Shown: positions 1 to 8,623 of the stretch, in pieces
How positions within the stretch are numbered: the first letter of the stretch is position 1
Layout of the letters: the number at the start of each line of letters is the position of its first letter
NCBI RefSeq assembly: GCF_049347105.1
Contig: NZ_CP186334.1
Span: 2,542,001-2,606,000 of the forward strand
DNA from: Gaoshiqia hydrogeniformans
Lineage (GTDB): Bacteria > Bacteroidota > Bacteroidia > Bacteroidales > Prolixibacteraceae
Reading direction: 5' to 3'
DNA length: 64,000 nt
Made by a program: the position numbers and the translations under genes
The notes under the pieces: generated by a model
What the model was told of the DNA's origin: nothing
The model's database searches: none
Seen by the model: the letters and a program-made list of their open reading frames with translations, nothing else

Positions 1-407
1 TGATCGACGATATTTTCGGTTGTCAGTTCTTCTACCTTAATCAGGATATTGGGATATTTCCGTTTGTAATTTCCAATAAACAGGGGTAACAGGTAGGGGG
101 CAAGCGTGGGAATGATCCCAATCTTCAACTCGCCTGATATCAGGTTTTTATGATCTTTTACAATGTGATTGACTTTTTCGGTTTCCCGTAAGATAATCCG
201 CGATTGTTCGATGATCCGTTTCCCGACATCCGTGGGGATTAACGGTTGTTTGCTCCGGTCGAAGATGACCACTTCAAGGTCCTCCTCCAACTTTTTGATT
301 TGCATACTGAGTGTTGGCTGGGTAATGAAACAATGTTCGGCAGCCCGGCCAAAATGACGAAAGGTATCTACGGCAACAATGTACTCCAGTTGAGTTAGCG
401 TAATCAT
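1..407 (-). CDS. oxyR: LysR-type regulator, OxyR-like (5' part only)
   Basis: The gene starts at ATG 407 and runs leftward off the window, so only the first 135 residues are present. The N-terminus carries a LysR winged helix-turn-helix: MITLTQLEYIVAV, then GRAAEHCFITQPTLSMQIKKLE, which I read as the recognition-helix region, followed by FDRSKQPLIPT and the start of the substrate-binding/regulatory domain (GELKIGIIPTLAPYLLP). The wording FDRSKQP and QPTLSMQIKKLE matches Bacteroidota OxyR, the peroxide sensor that activates catalase and peroxiredoxin genes. The redox cysteines of OxyR lie in the missing C-terminal half, so the peroxide role is inferred from family resemblance. The gene is divergent from the lipoprotein gene at 499, with an inverted repeat in the 91-bp gap. 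Confidence is high for LysR family and moderate to high for OxyR. Confidence 0.85.
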   Translation of the reverse strand, partial: MITLTQLEYIVAVDTFRHFGRAAEHCFITQPTLSMQIKKLEEDLEVVIFDRSKQPLIPTDVGKRIIEQSRIILRETEKVNHIVKDHKNLISGELKIGIIPTLAPYLLPLFIGNYKRKYPNILIKVEELTTENIVD

Positions 408-409
408 GG

Positions 410-456
410 TTTTTCTATTTAATTCTGATAAAAATAGAAAAAATCTATTATTTTTG
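410..456. promoter_or_regulatory. Inverted repeat and -7 box between oxyR and the divergent lipoprotein gene
   Basis: Two perfect 11-bp arms, TTTTTCTATTT at 410-420 and AAATAGAAAAA at 432-442, face each other, and a further CTAT at 445-448 gives ATAG-N7-CTAT, the core spacing described for OxyR half-sites. A Bacteroidota-type -7 box TATTTTTG lies at 449-456, pointing toward the gene at 499. Position directly upstream of the oxyR start codon suggests autoregulation, which is common for LysR genes. The region is very A/T-rich, so the dyad could partly be compositional. Confidence 0.45.
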
Positions 457-498
457 GTGTTTATGAGTGCGAAAGAAATAATTTAAAAGCATGTAGCC

Positions 499-1287
499 AT
501 GAAAATTTGTCCTGTTTTTTTTGCCTTTTTATCCATCCTCCTGTTCATTTCGTGCGGAAGTTCGGAAAAAAAACGGGCAGCAGAAAAACTTCAGCTTGCC
601 CAATCGCTCTTCGAACAGGGAGATACCAGTCAGGCCTTGTTGCAGGCCGACTCGGTCAGGATACTTTACAAAGGCGCCATCCAGGAAGCACTTGCAGCTG
701 ATCAGCTGAAAAAGCAAATATACGGTGAAATGCTTTTCCGCGCACAGGACGAACTGGATTCGCTGAATCAAACTATTGCCGGCCTGGAGAAAAACTTTGT
801 AAAAGAAAAAACCGAATTTGACCGTTACACTCAGTACATTCATAAACGGCAGGAATTTCAGCGCAGGTGGAACAAATCCTTTATCCAGATTTACCTCGAC
901 GAAAGGGGAGAGCTGTACATTTCGAGTAATTATTACGGCGACGAGTGGCTGAACCATACCGGTATCCGGGTGTACGACGGCGACCTTCAGGCGAAAACCG
1001 AAACCATTGAAACCGGTCATGCCCTGAACCACCAAAGCGACTTCATGAACACCAAATGGGAGAAGGTTTCGTATATGGATGGCAAAGATAACGGCGTAAT
1101 TGAGTTCATTGCCGAACATGCCGACCGTAACCTGAAAGCAGTGTTTCTGGGGAAGCGGCACTATTACATCATTCTGGAAACATACGACAAGCAGGCCGTG
1201 ATTGACGCGCTTGGGTTATCCCGGTCACTCAAGCGGAAATCCAAACTGGAGCATGAAATAAAATCGCTGCAAGCCAAGGTTGGCTGA
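499..1287 (+). CDS. Putative lipoprotein with coiled-coil region
   Basis: A 262-residue protein of unrecognised family. The N-terminus is a lipoprotein signal: hydrophobic segment FFAFLSILLFI followed by the lipobox SC at about residue 19. Residues about 25-115 are rich in Lys, Glu, Gln and Leu and look like a helical, probably coiled-coil stalk (for example LDSLNQTIAGLEKNFVKEK). The C-terminal half (about 125-235) is a mixed domain with YISSNYYGDEWLNHTGIRV, and the tail is again helical. It would sit in the periplasm or at a membrane surface. Its stop codon directly abuts the stop of the convergent polyphosphate kinase gene, with no terminator visible between. No function is assigned. Confidence 0.7.
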   Translation: MKICPVFFAFLSILLFISCGSSEKKRAAEKLQLAQSLFEQGDTSQALLQADSVRILYKGAIQEALAADQLKKQIYGEMLFRAQDELDSLNQTIAGLEKNFVKEKTEFDRYTQYIHKRQEFQRRWNKSFIQIYLDERGELYISSNYYGDEWLNHTGIRVYDGDLQAKTETIETGHALNHQSDFMNTKWEKVSYMDGKDNGVIEFIAEHADRNLKAVFLGKRHYYIILETYDKQAVIDALGLSRSLKRKSKLEHEIKSLQAKVG

Positions 1288-3684
1288 TTACAAAATCCGC
1301 TCGATATATTCAGGAGGTTGGGCCAGAACCGCTTTTTTTCCGTTTATCACAAACGGTCGTTGCAGTAATCGCGGGTTCTGAGCAATCACCTTGACCCATT
1401 GGGCGTCGTCCGGTGATTGATCTTTATATTGTTTTGTATACAGGTCTTCCTGGGTGCGGACCAGCTCAAAGGCCGACATGCCGGTCAGTTCGATGATTGT
1501 CCGGATCTCTTCTTCCGTAATGCCGTCTTTCATGTAATTGATGACTTTGGTTTTGTACCCGTTTTCTTCGAGGTATTGTAGGCCTGCACGGCTTTTTGCG
1601 CAGCGCGGGTTATGGTAGATCGTCATAATGAGCTGGTGTTTTTCTTTAATATACTGATAATAATCTTCCTGCGACCGGAACCGTCCCTCGGCATGCGCCC
1701 TGCTATAGGTATTAGACAGGGTATTGTCGAGGATCCGCGATTTGGAATTATCGCGAAGCTGGATTTTCAGCATTTCCCTCAGTTCTTCCTTAATTTCTTC
1801 ACTATAAACGGGGCATGCCACCTCAATCCTTCCGTTCAGGTTCCGGGGCATCCAATCGGCCGACGAGATAAAAATCTTTTCATCGCCCCCGTTCCCAAAT
1901 AAAAATACGCGCGAATGCTCCAGGTATTTATCAACAATACTAATGGCTTCGATGTTTTCGCGTGCACCTTCCATTTCGGTGAGCATACCGAAAATACCCC
2001 GGACGATCAGCCGTATTTTGACACCGGCTCGGGCGGCCTCGTACAACTTGTCCATCATGTCCGGGTCGATCAGGCTATTCATTTTCAGGATTATATAAGC
2101 TCTTTTCCCCTCCCTGGCCAGTTGAATTTCATTGTCGATCATGCCCGAAAAGAAATCGCGCATCCGAAACGGGCTGACAATAAGGTGATTGTATTGATAA
2201 TTGCGGTAGGTTTGTTTGAAGAAGCTGAACAGCCTGGCCACTTCATCGGCAATGCCGGCATCAGCCGTGAGCAAGCCGTCGTCGCAGTATACCCGGGCAG
2301 TTGATTCGTGGAAGTTACCGGTTCCAATGTAAGCGTAATTACGAAACTCATTTTTTTCCATTCGCCTGATCCAGGCGATTTTTGAATGAACCTTGAGCCC
2401 CGGTACGCCATTGATGACATGCGCCCCCTCTTCCTGTAGTTTATTTGACCAGTAGATGTTGGCTTCCTCGTCGAAGCGGGCCAGCAATTCAATAACCACC
2501 GTGACCTTTTTCCCGTTTCTTATGGCATTCAGCAAGGCATTCACCACACGCGAATTATCGGCAACCCGGTAAATGGTGATGCCAATTTCGGTCACCTTCG
2601 GATCAATCGCTGCTTCGCGCAGCAGATCGATAAAGTGAATGAAACTCTGGTACGGGTAATGCAACATGATATCTTTTTGCCGAAGTTTCTTCAGAATGCT
2701 TTCGTGCGGGTGCAAATCCCGATGCCGGATAGGCGTTAAGCGTTTGTAATAATGATGCGGCTTCCCGATTTCGGGGAAATTCATAAAATCTTTATGGTTA
2801 TGATACCTGCCGCCGGGAACCGTATTTTCCGGGTCCAGTTTCATCTTTTTAACGATAAATGAAAGTAAATCGGACGGAATCTCCCGGTCGTACAGCAAAC
2901 GGACCGGTGTTCCCATTTTACGTTGTTTCAGGCTAAGCTCCATCTTCTCGATGAAACTTTTGGAGATGTCGTCGTCCAGGTCTAATTCGGCATCCCGGGT
3001 AATTTTAATGGTATATGCCTCAAACTTATCGTAGTTAAACAGCGGGAAAATATCGGGCATACAATAGCGGATAATATCATCCAGCATGATCACATACTGT
3101 TTCCCTTTATTCTCGGGCAAAACCAGGAAGCGCGAAACCGTCAGGCTCGGGATCCGGATTAAGGCATAGGAATACTTTTCCGGCTTTTTTTGCAGCGACA
3201 GTTTTATCGCCAAATAAACGGAGCGGTCACGCAGGTAGGGGAATTTGTTCTTTTTGCTCAGCATGATCGGCACCAGGTTGGGCAACACACGTTCGTGAAA
3301 ATATCGTTTCACAAAAATGCCCTGGTCGCGGCTGAGTTTCGATTCGTCAATCATCAGGATATTCTCGGCCGCCATTTCTTCCATGATTTTCCGGTAAATC
3401 TCCTGCGATTTTTGCTGGTGCTGAAACACGATTTCCTGGATTTCCTCATGAAGGTCTTCAGGCGTGTAGTTCCCTAACAGGGAGCCATCGTCGCCAAAAT
3501 CGACCATTCTCCGGACAGATGCCACCCGGACCCGGAAAAATTCGTCGAGGTTATTGGAGAAAATTCCGAGAAACCGCAGACGTTCGAACAAAGGCACATT
3601 GGGATCTTCGGCTTCCTGCAACACGCGTGCATTGAACGACAACCAACTGATTTCCCTGTTTATGTACGAACCAATCCGTTTCAT
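1288..3684 (-). CDS. ppk1: Polyphosphate kinase PPK1 fused to a C-terminal ArsC-family domain
   Basis: Residues 1-685 form a complete PPK1, which reversibly transfers the ATP gamma-phosphate to polyphosphate. The N-domain begins NREISWLSFNARVL and FLGIFSNNLDEFFRVRV; the two catalytic histidine regions are KVHSKIAW (His433, expected phosphohistidine) and EHSRVFLFGNG (His590). PPK1 normally ends near here at about 690-700 residues. Without any stop the frame continues into an ArsC/Spx-type thioredoxin-fold domain, residues 687-798, starting MTIYHNPRCAKSRAGLQYL with the family Cys695 and Arg699. Free-standing ArsC-like proteins start exactly at that Met, so this looks like an in-frame gene fusion or read-through. 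The ArsC family includes arsenate reductases and Spx-like regulators, and which applies is not clear. Convergent with the lipoprotein gene at 499. Family calls are secure; the joint function is inference. Confidence 0.93.
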   Translation of the reverse strand: MKRIGSYINREISWLSFNARVLQEAEDPNVPLFERLRFLGIFSNNLDEFFRVRVASVRRMVDFGDDGSLLGNYTPEDLHEEIQEIVFQHQQKSQEIYRKIMEEMAAENILMIDESKLSRDQGIFVKRYFHERVLPNLVPIMLSKKNKFPYLRDRSVYLAIKLSLQKKPEKYSYALIRIPSLTVSRFLVLPENKGKQYVIMLDDIIRYCMPDIFPLFNYDKFEAYTIKITRDAELDLDDDISKSFIEKMELSLKQRKMGTPVRLLYDREIPSDLLSFIVKKMKLDPENTVPGGRYHNHKDFMNFPEIGKPHHYYKRLTPIRHRDLHPHESILKKLRQKDIMLHYPYQSFIHFIDLLREAAIDPKVTEIGITIYRVADNSRVVNALLNAIRNGKKVTVVIELLARFDEEANIYWSNKLQEEGAHVINGVPGLKVHSKIAWIRRMEKNEFRNYAYIGTGNFHESTARVYCDDGLLTADAGIADEVARLFSFFKQTYRNYQYNHLIVSPFRMRDFFSGMIDNEIQLAREGKRAYIILKMNSLIDPDMMDKLYEAARAGVKIRLIVRGIFGMLTEMEGARENIEAISIVDKYLEHSRVFLFGNGGDEKIFISSADWMPRNLNGRIEVACPVYSEEIKEELREMLKIQLRDNSKSRILDNTLSNTYSRAHAEGRFRSQEDYYQYIKEKHQLIMTIYHNPRCAKSRAGLQYLEENGYKTKVINYMKDGITEEEIRTIIELTGMSAFELVRTQEDLYTKQYKDQSPDDAQWVKVIAQNPRLLQRPFVINGKKAVLAQPPEYIERIL

Positions 3685-3741
3685 CTGAATTTGCTTAAAC
3701 CATGTAAGTAAGCAGGAATTTCCGAAAAGTTCAAGAAAAAA

Positions 3742-4350
3742 TCAGGAAATCTTTATGATTGCCGATGCTTTTTGGAGGATCCCCTCCAGCGGGTATGTTT
3801 TCTCAAAAGATGAAAAAGGGACAGGCGTTTCAGGGACTTGCTGTTCATCTTCCAAAAACGACAATTCCCACCAGCCCACCTGGTGCCATTGGTGCAATTT
3901 GTAACCTACCCGGTTGAAAAGCCCGCAAGGCCTGAATCCAAAACTTTCGTGCAGTTTAACGCTGGCCTCGTTGGGCATGGTAATCACCGCCAGCAGATTG
4001 GTTATATGCTGCATTCTCAGTATTTCGAAAAGTGCCGAATATAAGGCCCGCGCAATATTCCGCCGGTGATAGTCCGGATGAATGTATACCGAAACTTCGC
4101 GATTCCAGCGGTACGACGCCCGGGCACGGTAAAGAGCGGCGTAGGCATAACCCACGATCCGCCCATTCACTTCGCATACCAGGCAGGGAGCGTCGGCCCT
4201 TATGTGCTCAATCCGTTCTTTAAACTCTTCGGGCGACGGAACTTCTTCTTCGAAGGTAACAGCGGTTCCTTCAATAAAAGGGCGGTAAATTTCCAGGATT
4301 TCCGCCGCGTCGTCCGGGCTGGCCAGCCGTATAAACGCATCATTATTCAT
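3742..4350 (-). CDS. GNAT-family N-acetyltransferase, phosphinothricin acetyltransferase-like
   Basis: About 202 residues. The sequence matches the PAT/Bar branch of GNAT enzymes: IRLASPDDAAEILEIYRPFIEGTAVTFEEEVPS at the N-terminus, GYAYAALYRARASYRW in the middle, and an acetyl-CoA binding region YIHPDYHRRNIARALYSALF. These enzymes acetylate small amines, but the natural substrate is unknown. I place the start at ATG 4350; an in-frame TTG at 4356 is also possible. That ATG lies inside the last codons of prfB, an 8-bp overlap that suggests translational coupling. The C-terminal 40 residues extend beyond the usual domain and have no recognisable motif. Confidence 0.85.
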   Translation of the reverse strand: MNNDAFIRLASPDDAAEILEIYRPFIEGTAVTFEEEVPSPEEFKERIEHIRADAPCLVCEVNGRIVGYAYAALYRARASYRWNREVSVYIHPDYHRRNIARALYSALFEILRMQHITNLLAVITMPNEASVKLHESFGFRPCGLFNRVGYKLHQWHQVGWWELSFLEDEQQVPETPVPFSSFEKTYPLEGILQKASAIIKIS

Positions 4351-5432
4351 CGCCAAACTGCATCAGGTAAGCTTTGATAAAACCGTCGATTTCACCGTCA
4401 AGAACGGCCTGAACATTGCCGGTTTCATACGCTGTACGCACATCTTTTACCAACTTATACGGCTGAAGCACATACGAACGGATCTGTGAACCCCATTCGA
4501 TTTTCTTTTTTTGCGATTCGACCTGCATGACGGCTTCACGGCGTTTGCGCAGCTCCAGTTCATATAACTGAGACTTCAGCAACCGCAGGGCATTCTCTTT
4601 GTTGCCGAGTTGTGAACGGCTTTCGGTATTCTCGATCGTAATTCCGGTTGGGGCATGCCGCAGGCGGACCCCGGTTTCTACCTTGTTCACATTCTGCCCG
4701 CCGGCGCCGCCCGACCGGAAGGTATCCCAGCTAATATCGGCCGGGTTGATTTCAATCTCAATGGTATCGTCGACAAGCGGGGCCACAAAAACAGAGGTGA
4801 ATGAAGTCATCCGTTTGTTCTGTGCGTTGAAGGGAGATAAACGCACCAGCCGGTGTACTCCGTTTTCGCTTTTCAGGTATCCGTAAGCATAATCGCCTTC
4901 AAATTCGATGGTGCAGTTTTTTACACCCACCTCGTCGCCGGCGTTAAATTCCGATACTTTTACTTTGTAGCCTTCCTTTTCGCCCCAGCGCAGGTACATC
5001 CGCATCAGCATATCGGCCCAGTCGTTACTTTCGGTGCCTCCCGCCCCGGCATTGATGCGCAAAACAGCCCCCAGCTTATCTTCTTCTTTCCGAAGCATAT
5101 TTTTTGCTTCCAGTTGCTCAATCAGCGAAAGGGTTTCGTTGTATTGTCCGGTTACGTCTTCCTCGCCGGCGTCGCCCGACTCAAAGAAGTCATATAACAC
5201 CTGCAGGTCGTCCATCGCCTGGTTTACCTTCAGGAAGCCGTCGACCCAAACTTTAACCGAACGGATCACCTTCATTTGTTCTTCGGCGGCCCTGGAGTTG
5301 TTCCAAAAGTCAGGATCCTGTGCTTTTAATTCTTCTTCTTTTAACTGAATTAGTTTTCCATCGTAGTCAAAGATGCCTCCTCAGCGCATCCCGGCGCTCC
5401 GCAAGCTCTTTTAGCTGCTCTTTCTGAATCAT
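4343..5432 (-). CDS. prfB: Peptide chain release factor 2 with programmed +1 frameshift
   Basis: Release factor 2 ends translation at UGA and UAA. The reading frame opens at ATG 5432 and reaches an in-frame TGA at 5369-5367 after 21 codons; a +1 shift there continues as DYDGKLIQL and gives a protein of about 362 residues. Visible hallmarks are the GGQ hydrolysis motif within FRSGGAGGQNVNKVETGVR and the SPF stop-recognition tripeptide in VRLSPFNAQ, which is diagnostic of RF2 rather than RF1. The last codons overlap the acetyltransferase gene downstream. Expression is expected to be autoregulated, because low RF2 slows termination at the internal UGA and favours the shift. Confidence 0.97.
5366..5381 (-). 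promoter_or_regulatory. prfB programmed +1 frameshift site
   Basis: On the minus strand the sequence reads AGG AGG CAT CTT TGA C. This has all classical elements: a Shine-Dalgarno-like AGGAGG three bases ahead of the slippery CTT, then TGA followed by C. Spacing equals that in the well-studied Escherichia coli prfB. Frame arithmetic agrees: start 5432 to the TGA is 21 codons, and the downstream frame begins with GAC at 5368-5366. Confidence 0.95.
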
Positions 5433-5505
5433 GGTATTTTACTTTTTGTTTGGCAAAAGTAGAAAAAACAAATGAGATGTTTCAATCGGACCAATCATCA
5501 GAAAC

Positions 5506-5542
5506 AAAAAAGCGGATAAACTGTGGGCTTATCCGCTTTTTT
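5506..5542. terminator. Rho-independent terminator downstream of the 5559 lipoprotein gene
   Basis: A 14-bp perfect stem, arms 5506-5519 and 5529-5542, with core GCGGATAA/TTATCCGC and a 9-base loop. Runs of A and T at the two ends make it usable in both directions. On the minus strand it follows the lipoprotein gene and separates it from prfB. Confidence 0.85.
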
Positions 5543-5558
5543 GCTCCAATGTTTTGGA

Positions 5559-6269
5559 TTAATTACCTCCTTCACCCCAGACAACCGTCCCGCTGGCAAT
5601 CGATTTAGCCTGAACATTCATGGCCTCACCATTGCTTTCGTACATAAACGCATGAACCTCGGCCGTATAGGTACTGCCATCCTGGGGCGTACGTCCGTTT
5701 GCCCAGGTGGCCGTGGTGGCTTTAATATTATACCCGACACTACTTCCGACAAGGGCGGCGCTGATATAAACGGTCTCTCCTTCATCGTCCTTCAGGATAA
5801 GAACAATATAGTCGGCGTCATCCATTTTTTCCCATACCAGCGATATTTGTGAATTCGCCGCATCAAATTCACATGTCGTCAGGTCGGCCGGATAGATGAT
5901 GTCATCGGTCAACTCATCCTGAACAACGCGGGTTTCGCCTTTTGCTGTTACCGCGGTAAACTCATAGCGGCCAACAACCGGAAGTTCCAACGAATAATCC
6001 GCATTTTCAGAATCAAAATAGAACTCGTACAAATAACCGCCATACGATTTCAACTGAAATGTATTGCCGTCGTCGTCAACGGCGGCAACACTCGAAAGAG
6101 CGACATTCCCCATTGCGTGCAGCGCTAATCCGAAAACCGTATCTTGCCCGTCAACTTTTGCAATAATAAATGCATCACCTTTAACAACAGGGATTACATC
6201 TTCATTGTCACATCCCACGATCAGTGCCAATAAAGACACTAACAGAATACTTGAAATAATTCTTTTCAT
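5559..6269 (-). CDS. Putative lipoprotein of unknown function
   Basis: A 236-residue protein with a clear lipoprotein signal (MKRIISSILLVSLLALIVGC, Cys20). The mature part starts with a short acidic linker and then shows beta-rich segments, including VKGDAFIIAKVDGQDTVFG, LPVVGRYEFTAV and QISLVWEKMDDADYIVLIL; the last resembles a fibronectin-type III or similar beta-sandwich strand pattern. No catalytic motif is visible. Probably anchored in the outer membrane or exposed in the periplasm. A strong terminator follows the gene, which appears to be a single-gene unit. Confidence 0.75.
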   Translation of the reverse strand: MKRIISSILLVSLLALIVGCDNEDVIPVVKGDAFIIAKVDGQDTVFGLALHAMGNVALSSVAAVDDDGNTFQLKSYGGYLYEFYFDSENADYSLELPVVGRYEFTAVTAKGETRVVQDELTDDIIYPADLTTCEFDAANSQISLVWEKMDDADYIVLILKDDEGETVYISAALVGSSVGYNIKATTATWANGRTPQDGSTYTAEVHAFMYESNGEAMNVQAKSIASGTVVWGEGGN

Positions 6270-6563
6270 AGTTTTTTAATTACAATTACTCACAAACTTT
6301 CTTATATATGATGATAAGAACACAAAATGGTTGCGAAAGAGAGCGCATCTATTATAAAAAATGCTTTCGCAGAAACAAACAAGTTCCTGAATGATAAACG
6401 TAGGGATTTATGGTTTATTTTAAATGATTACCGGACGAAACTTATTTTAACGGGAATTTCATTCAGTCATTAAATATAGAGCGATACGCTTTAAACCGGG
6501 GCTGCAGAACAATAAAAAGAGGATAAAATCCTCATCTCTATTTATTAAAAGCAGGCGGAGCCG
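6270..6563. other. Intergenic region between lipoprotein gene and rpsP
   Basis: About 300 A/T-rich bases between two divergent genes. I see no open reading frame with coding character, no RNA gene and no repeat. It presumably holds the leftward promoter for the lipoprotein gene; a clear -7 box for it was not found. Confidence 0.6.
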
Positions 6564-6593
6564 TTTCTGTTCCAAAATAAAAGATTATCTTTG
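6564..6593 (+). promoter_or_regulatory. Promoter of rpsP
   Basis: A perfect Bacteroidota -7 box TATCTTTG lies at 6586-6593, about 40 bp ahead of the rpsP start. The -33 element is weak (TTTCTG at 6564-6569). No Shine-Dalgarno sequence is seen before the start codon, as is usual in this phylum. Confidence 0.65.
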
Positions 6594-6634
6594 CGCCACA
6601 ATTAAAAATTGTTTATCAATTAAATTTTATTTCA

Positions 6635-7216
6635 ATGCCAGCAAAAATCAGATTGCAGCGACATGGTCGCAAACGTTACGCTTACTACCACATTGTGGTA
6701 GCTGATGGCAGGGCACCACGAGATGGTCGTTTTATTGAAAGGATTGGATCATATAATCCAAATACAAATCCTGCTACGATCGATCTTGATTTTGATAAAG
6801 CTTTAAACTGGCTGAACAAAGGTGCCCAACCCACTGACACGGTAAGAGCTATTTTGTCTTACAAAGGAGTCCTGTACATGAAACACCTGTTGGGCGGTGT
6901 CGCCAAAGGCGCCTTCTCGGAAGAAGAGGCTGAAAATCGTTTCAAAGAGCATGGGTTGCTGAAAAAGATTCACATCCAGGCTAAAAAGGATCGTTTATCC
7001 AGGGATGCTGAAACATCGAAGAAGGCTCGTCTGGAAGCGGAGGCTAAAGTCAACGAAGCAAGAGCAGCTGCTGTTGCCAAAAAAGAAGCTGAATTGGCTG
7101 CTGAAGCCAATGCTCCTGTTGTAGCCGAGCAAACAGAAGAAGAAGTTGTTGCAGAAGCCCCGGTGGTTGAAGAGGCTCCCGAAGCGGATGCTCCGGAAGA
7201 AGAAAAAGCTGAATAG
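6635..7216 (+). CDS. rpsP: 30S ribosomal protein S16 with long acidic/Ala-rich tail
   Basis: The first 80 or so residues are canonical S16 (MPAKIRLQRHGRKRYAYYHIVVAD, then APRDGRFIERIGSYNPNTNP), a small-subunit assembly protein. The protein is 193 residues, more than twice the usual length: from about residue 110 it carries a charged helical stretch and then an Ala/Glu/Val-rich low-complexity tail. Extended S16 tails are known in Bacteroidota. The gene is alone, with its own promoter and a strong terminator behind it; the usual rimM-trmD-rplS neighbours of other phyla are absent. Confidence 0.97.
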   Translation: MPAKIRLQRHGRKRYAYYHIVVADGRAPRDGRFIERIGSYNPNTNPATIDLDFDKALNWLNKGAQPTDTVRAILSYKGVLYMKHLLGGVAKGAFSEEEAENRFKEHGLLKKIHIQAKKDRLSRDAETSKKARLEAEAKVNEARAAAVAKKEAELAAEANAPVVAEQTEEEVVAEAPVVEEAPEADAPEEEKAE

Positions 7217-7267
7217 GCTAGGTCGGCGCTGTTTTTAAGAATTTGTACTTAATACAGATACGATCAT

Positions 7268-7309
7268 AAAAAAGAATAGCGGCAGAAATTTCTGCCGCTA
7301 TTCTTTTTT
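7268..7309. terminator. Bidirectional terminator between rpsP and hflX
   Basis: A 42-bp perfect palindrome with core GCGGCAGAAATTTCTGCCGC, flanked by an A-run on the left and a T-run on the right. It lies between two convergent genes and can stop transcription from both sides. Confidence 0.9.
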
Positions 7310-7326
7310 ATGTCATCAGCCTTATA

Positions 7327-8541
7327 TTATTCTTCAGGGGTAACAATCCATTCCGGGTCATACAGAAAGTCGTTATAGGGAAAACGGGTAACGTGGATTT
7401 TTTTCACCTCTTCATACAAGGTTTTTTTAAATTCATCGACATTCCGCTTTTCGAGGGCCGAAATAAATAAAGAAGGCGTATTTTTTTTACCCATCCAACT
7501 GTTTTTCCACTCATCGAGGGAATAGTTTTCTTTGGTTTTCGGACTTAAATCCCCTTCCTCCTTTTTCATATACTCAAACGCATCAATCTTATTGAATACG
7601 TACATGGTCGGTTTATCTCCGGCTTCAATTTCGGTCAGGGTACTGTTTACGGTATCAATCTGGTCTTCAAATCCGGGATGAGAGATGTCCACAATATGCA
7701 CCAACACATCTGCTTCCCTCACTTCATCCAGTGTCGACTTGAACGACTCGACCAGCCCGTGGGGCAGTTTACGGATAAACCCAACCGTGTCGGACAATAA
7801 AAACGGTAAATTGCCAATAACGACCTTGCGGACAGTCGTGTCAAGCGTGGCAAACAGTTTATTCTCGGCGAAAACATCCGATTTTGCCAACACATTCATG
7901 ATGGTTGATTTTCCGACATTGGTATATCCGACCAAGGCTACACGAACGAGTTTTCCGCGGTTTTTCCGTTGTGTAGTCTTTTGCTTGTCAATTTTTACCA
8001 ATTGTTCTTTCAGGCGGGCAATCTTGTCCAGGATGATCCGGCGGTCGGTTTCTATCTGGGTTTCACCCGGGCCGCGCATCCCGATACCTCCGCGTTGCCG
8101 CTCCAGGTGGGTCCACATCCGGGTAAGACGCGGCAACAAATACTGGTACTGGGCCAGCTCGACCTGTGTTTTAGCATGAGCCGTTTGCGCCCGTTTGGCA
8201 AAGATATCCAGTATCAGGTTTGTCCGGTCGAGCACCTTACACTCCAGTGCTTTTTCAATATTACGCAACTGAGTGGGACTTAACTCATCATCAAAGATCA
8301 CCGAATCAATTTCGTTTATTCTGATGTAGTTTTGAATTTCTTCGAGCTTTCCTGAACCTACAAAGGTTACCGCATTGGGCATATCCAGTCGCTGAAAGAA
8401 TTGTTTTTTTACAACTGCTCCGGCTGTATCGGCCAGAAATTCCAGTTCGTCCAAATATTCTTTGGCCTGTTTCTCATCCTGATCCTGGTTGATCAAACCA
8501 ACCAGAACCGTAGTTTCCTGTTTCGGCGACGTATCTATCAT
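7327..8541 (-). CDS. hflX: Ribosome-associated GTPase HflX
   Basis: A 404-residue GTPase that splits or rescues stalled ribosomes, particularly under stress. The N-terminal HflX domain (about 1-190) contains FVGSGKLEEIQ and the highly conserved RGGIGMRGPGETQIETDRR. The G domain follows with G1 GYTNVGKST, the switch region FATLDTT, G3 DTVGFIRKLPH and G4 NKID. Length and domain order are typical. It is convergent with rpsP across a bidirectional terminator and is not linked to hfq, unlike in proteobacteria. Confidence 0.97.
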   Translation of the reverse strand: MIDTSPKQETTVLVGLINQDQDEKQAKEYLDELEFLADTAGAVVKKQFFQRLDMPNAVTFVGSGKLEEIQNYIRINEIDSVIFDDELSPTQLRNIEKALECKVLDRTNLILDIFAKRAQTAHAKTQVELAQYQYLLPRLTRMWTHLERQRGGIGMRGPGETQIETDRRIILDKIARLKEQLVKIDKQKTTQRKNRGKLVRVALVGYTNVGKSTIMNVLAKSDVFAENKLFATLDTTVRKVVIGNLPFLLSDTVGFIRKLPHGLVESFKSTLDEVREADVLVHIVDISHPGFEDQIDTVNSTLTEIEAGDKPTMYVFNKIDAFEYMKKEEGDLSPKTKENYSLDEWKNSWMGKKNTPSLFISALEKRNVDEFKKTLYEEVKKIHVTRFPYNDFLYDPEWIVTPEE

Positions 8542-8567
8542 TCAAAAAGTGCTGGTTTATACCATAA

Positions 8568-8608
8568 AAAATCCTGGTCCCGATAAAAAAAATCGAAACC
8601 AGGATTTT
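8568..8608 (-). terminator. Terminator downstream of the first tonB gene
   Basis: Arms AAAATCCTGGT (8568-8578) and ACCAGGATTTT (8598-8608) form an 11-bp stem; inside it a CGAT/ATCG mini-stem can form. On the minus strand it follows the tonB gene and ends in a T-run. Confidence 0.75.
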
Positions 8609-8623
8609 CGTATTTAAATTTTA

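Noticed and set aside
529..1161. 210-codon open frame on the minus strand inside the lipoprotein gene
   Set aside because: It is the antisense shadow of the lipoprotein gene, which has a signal peptide and proper start; the minus frame shows no family motif.
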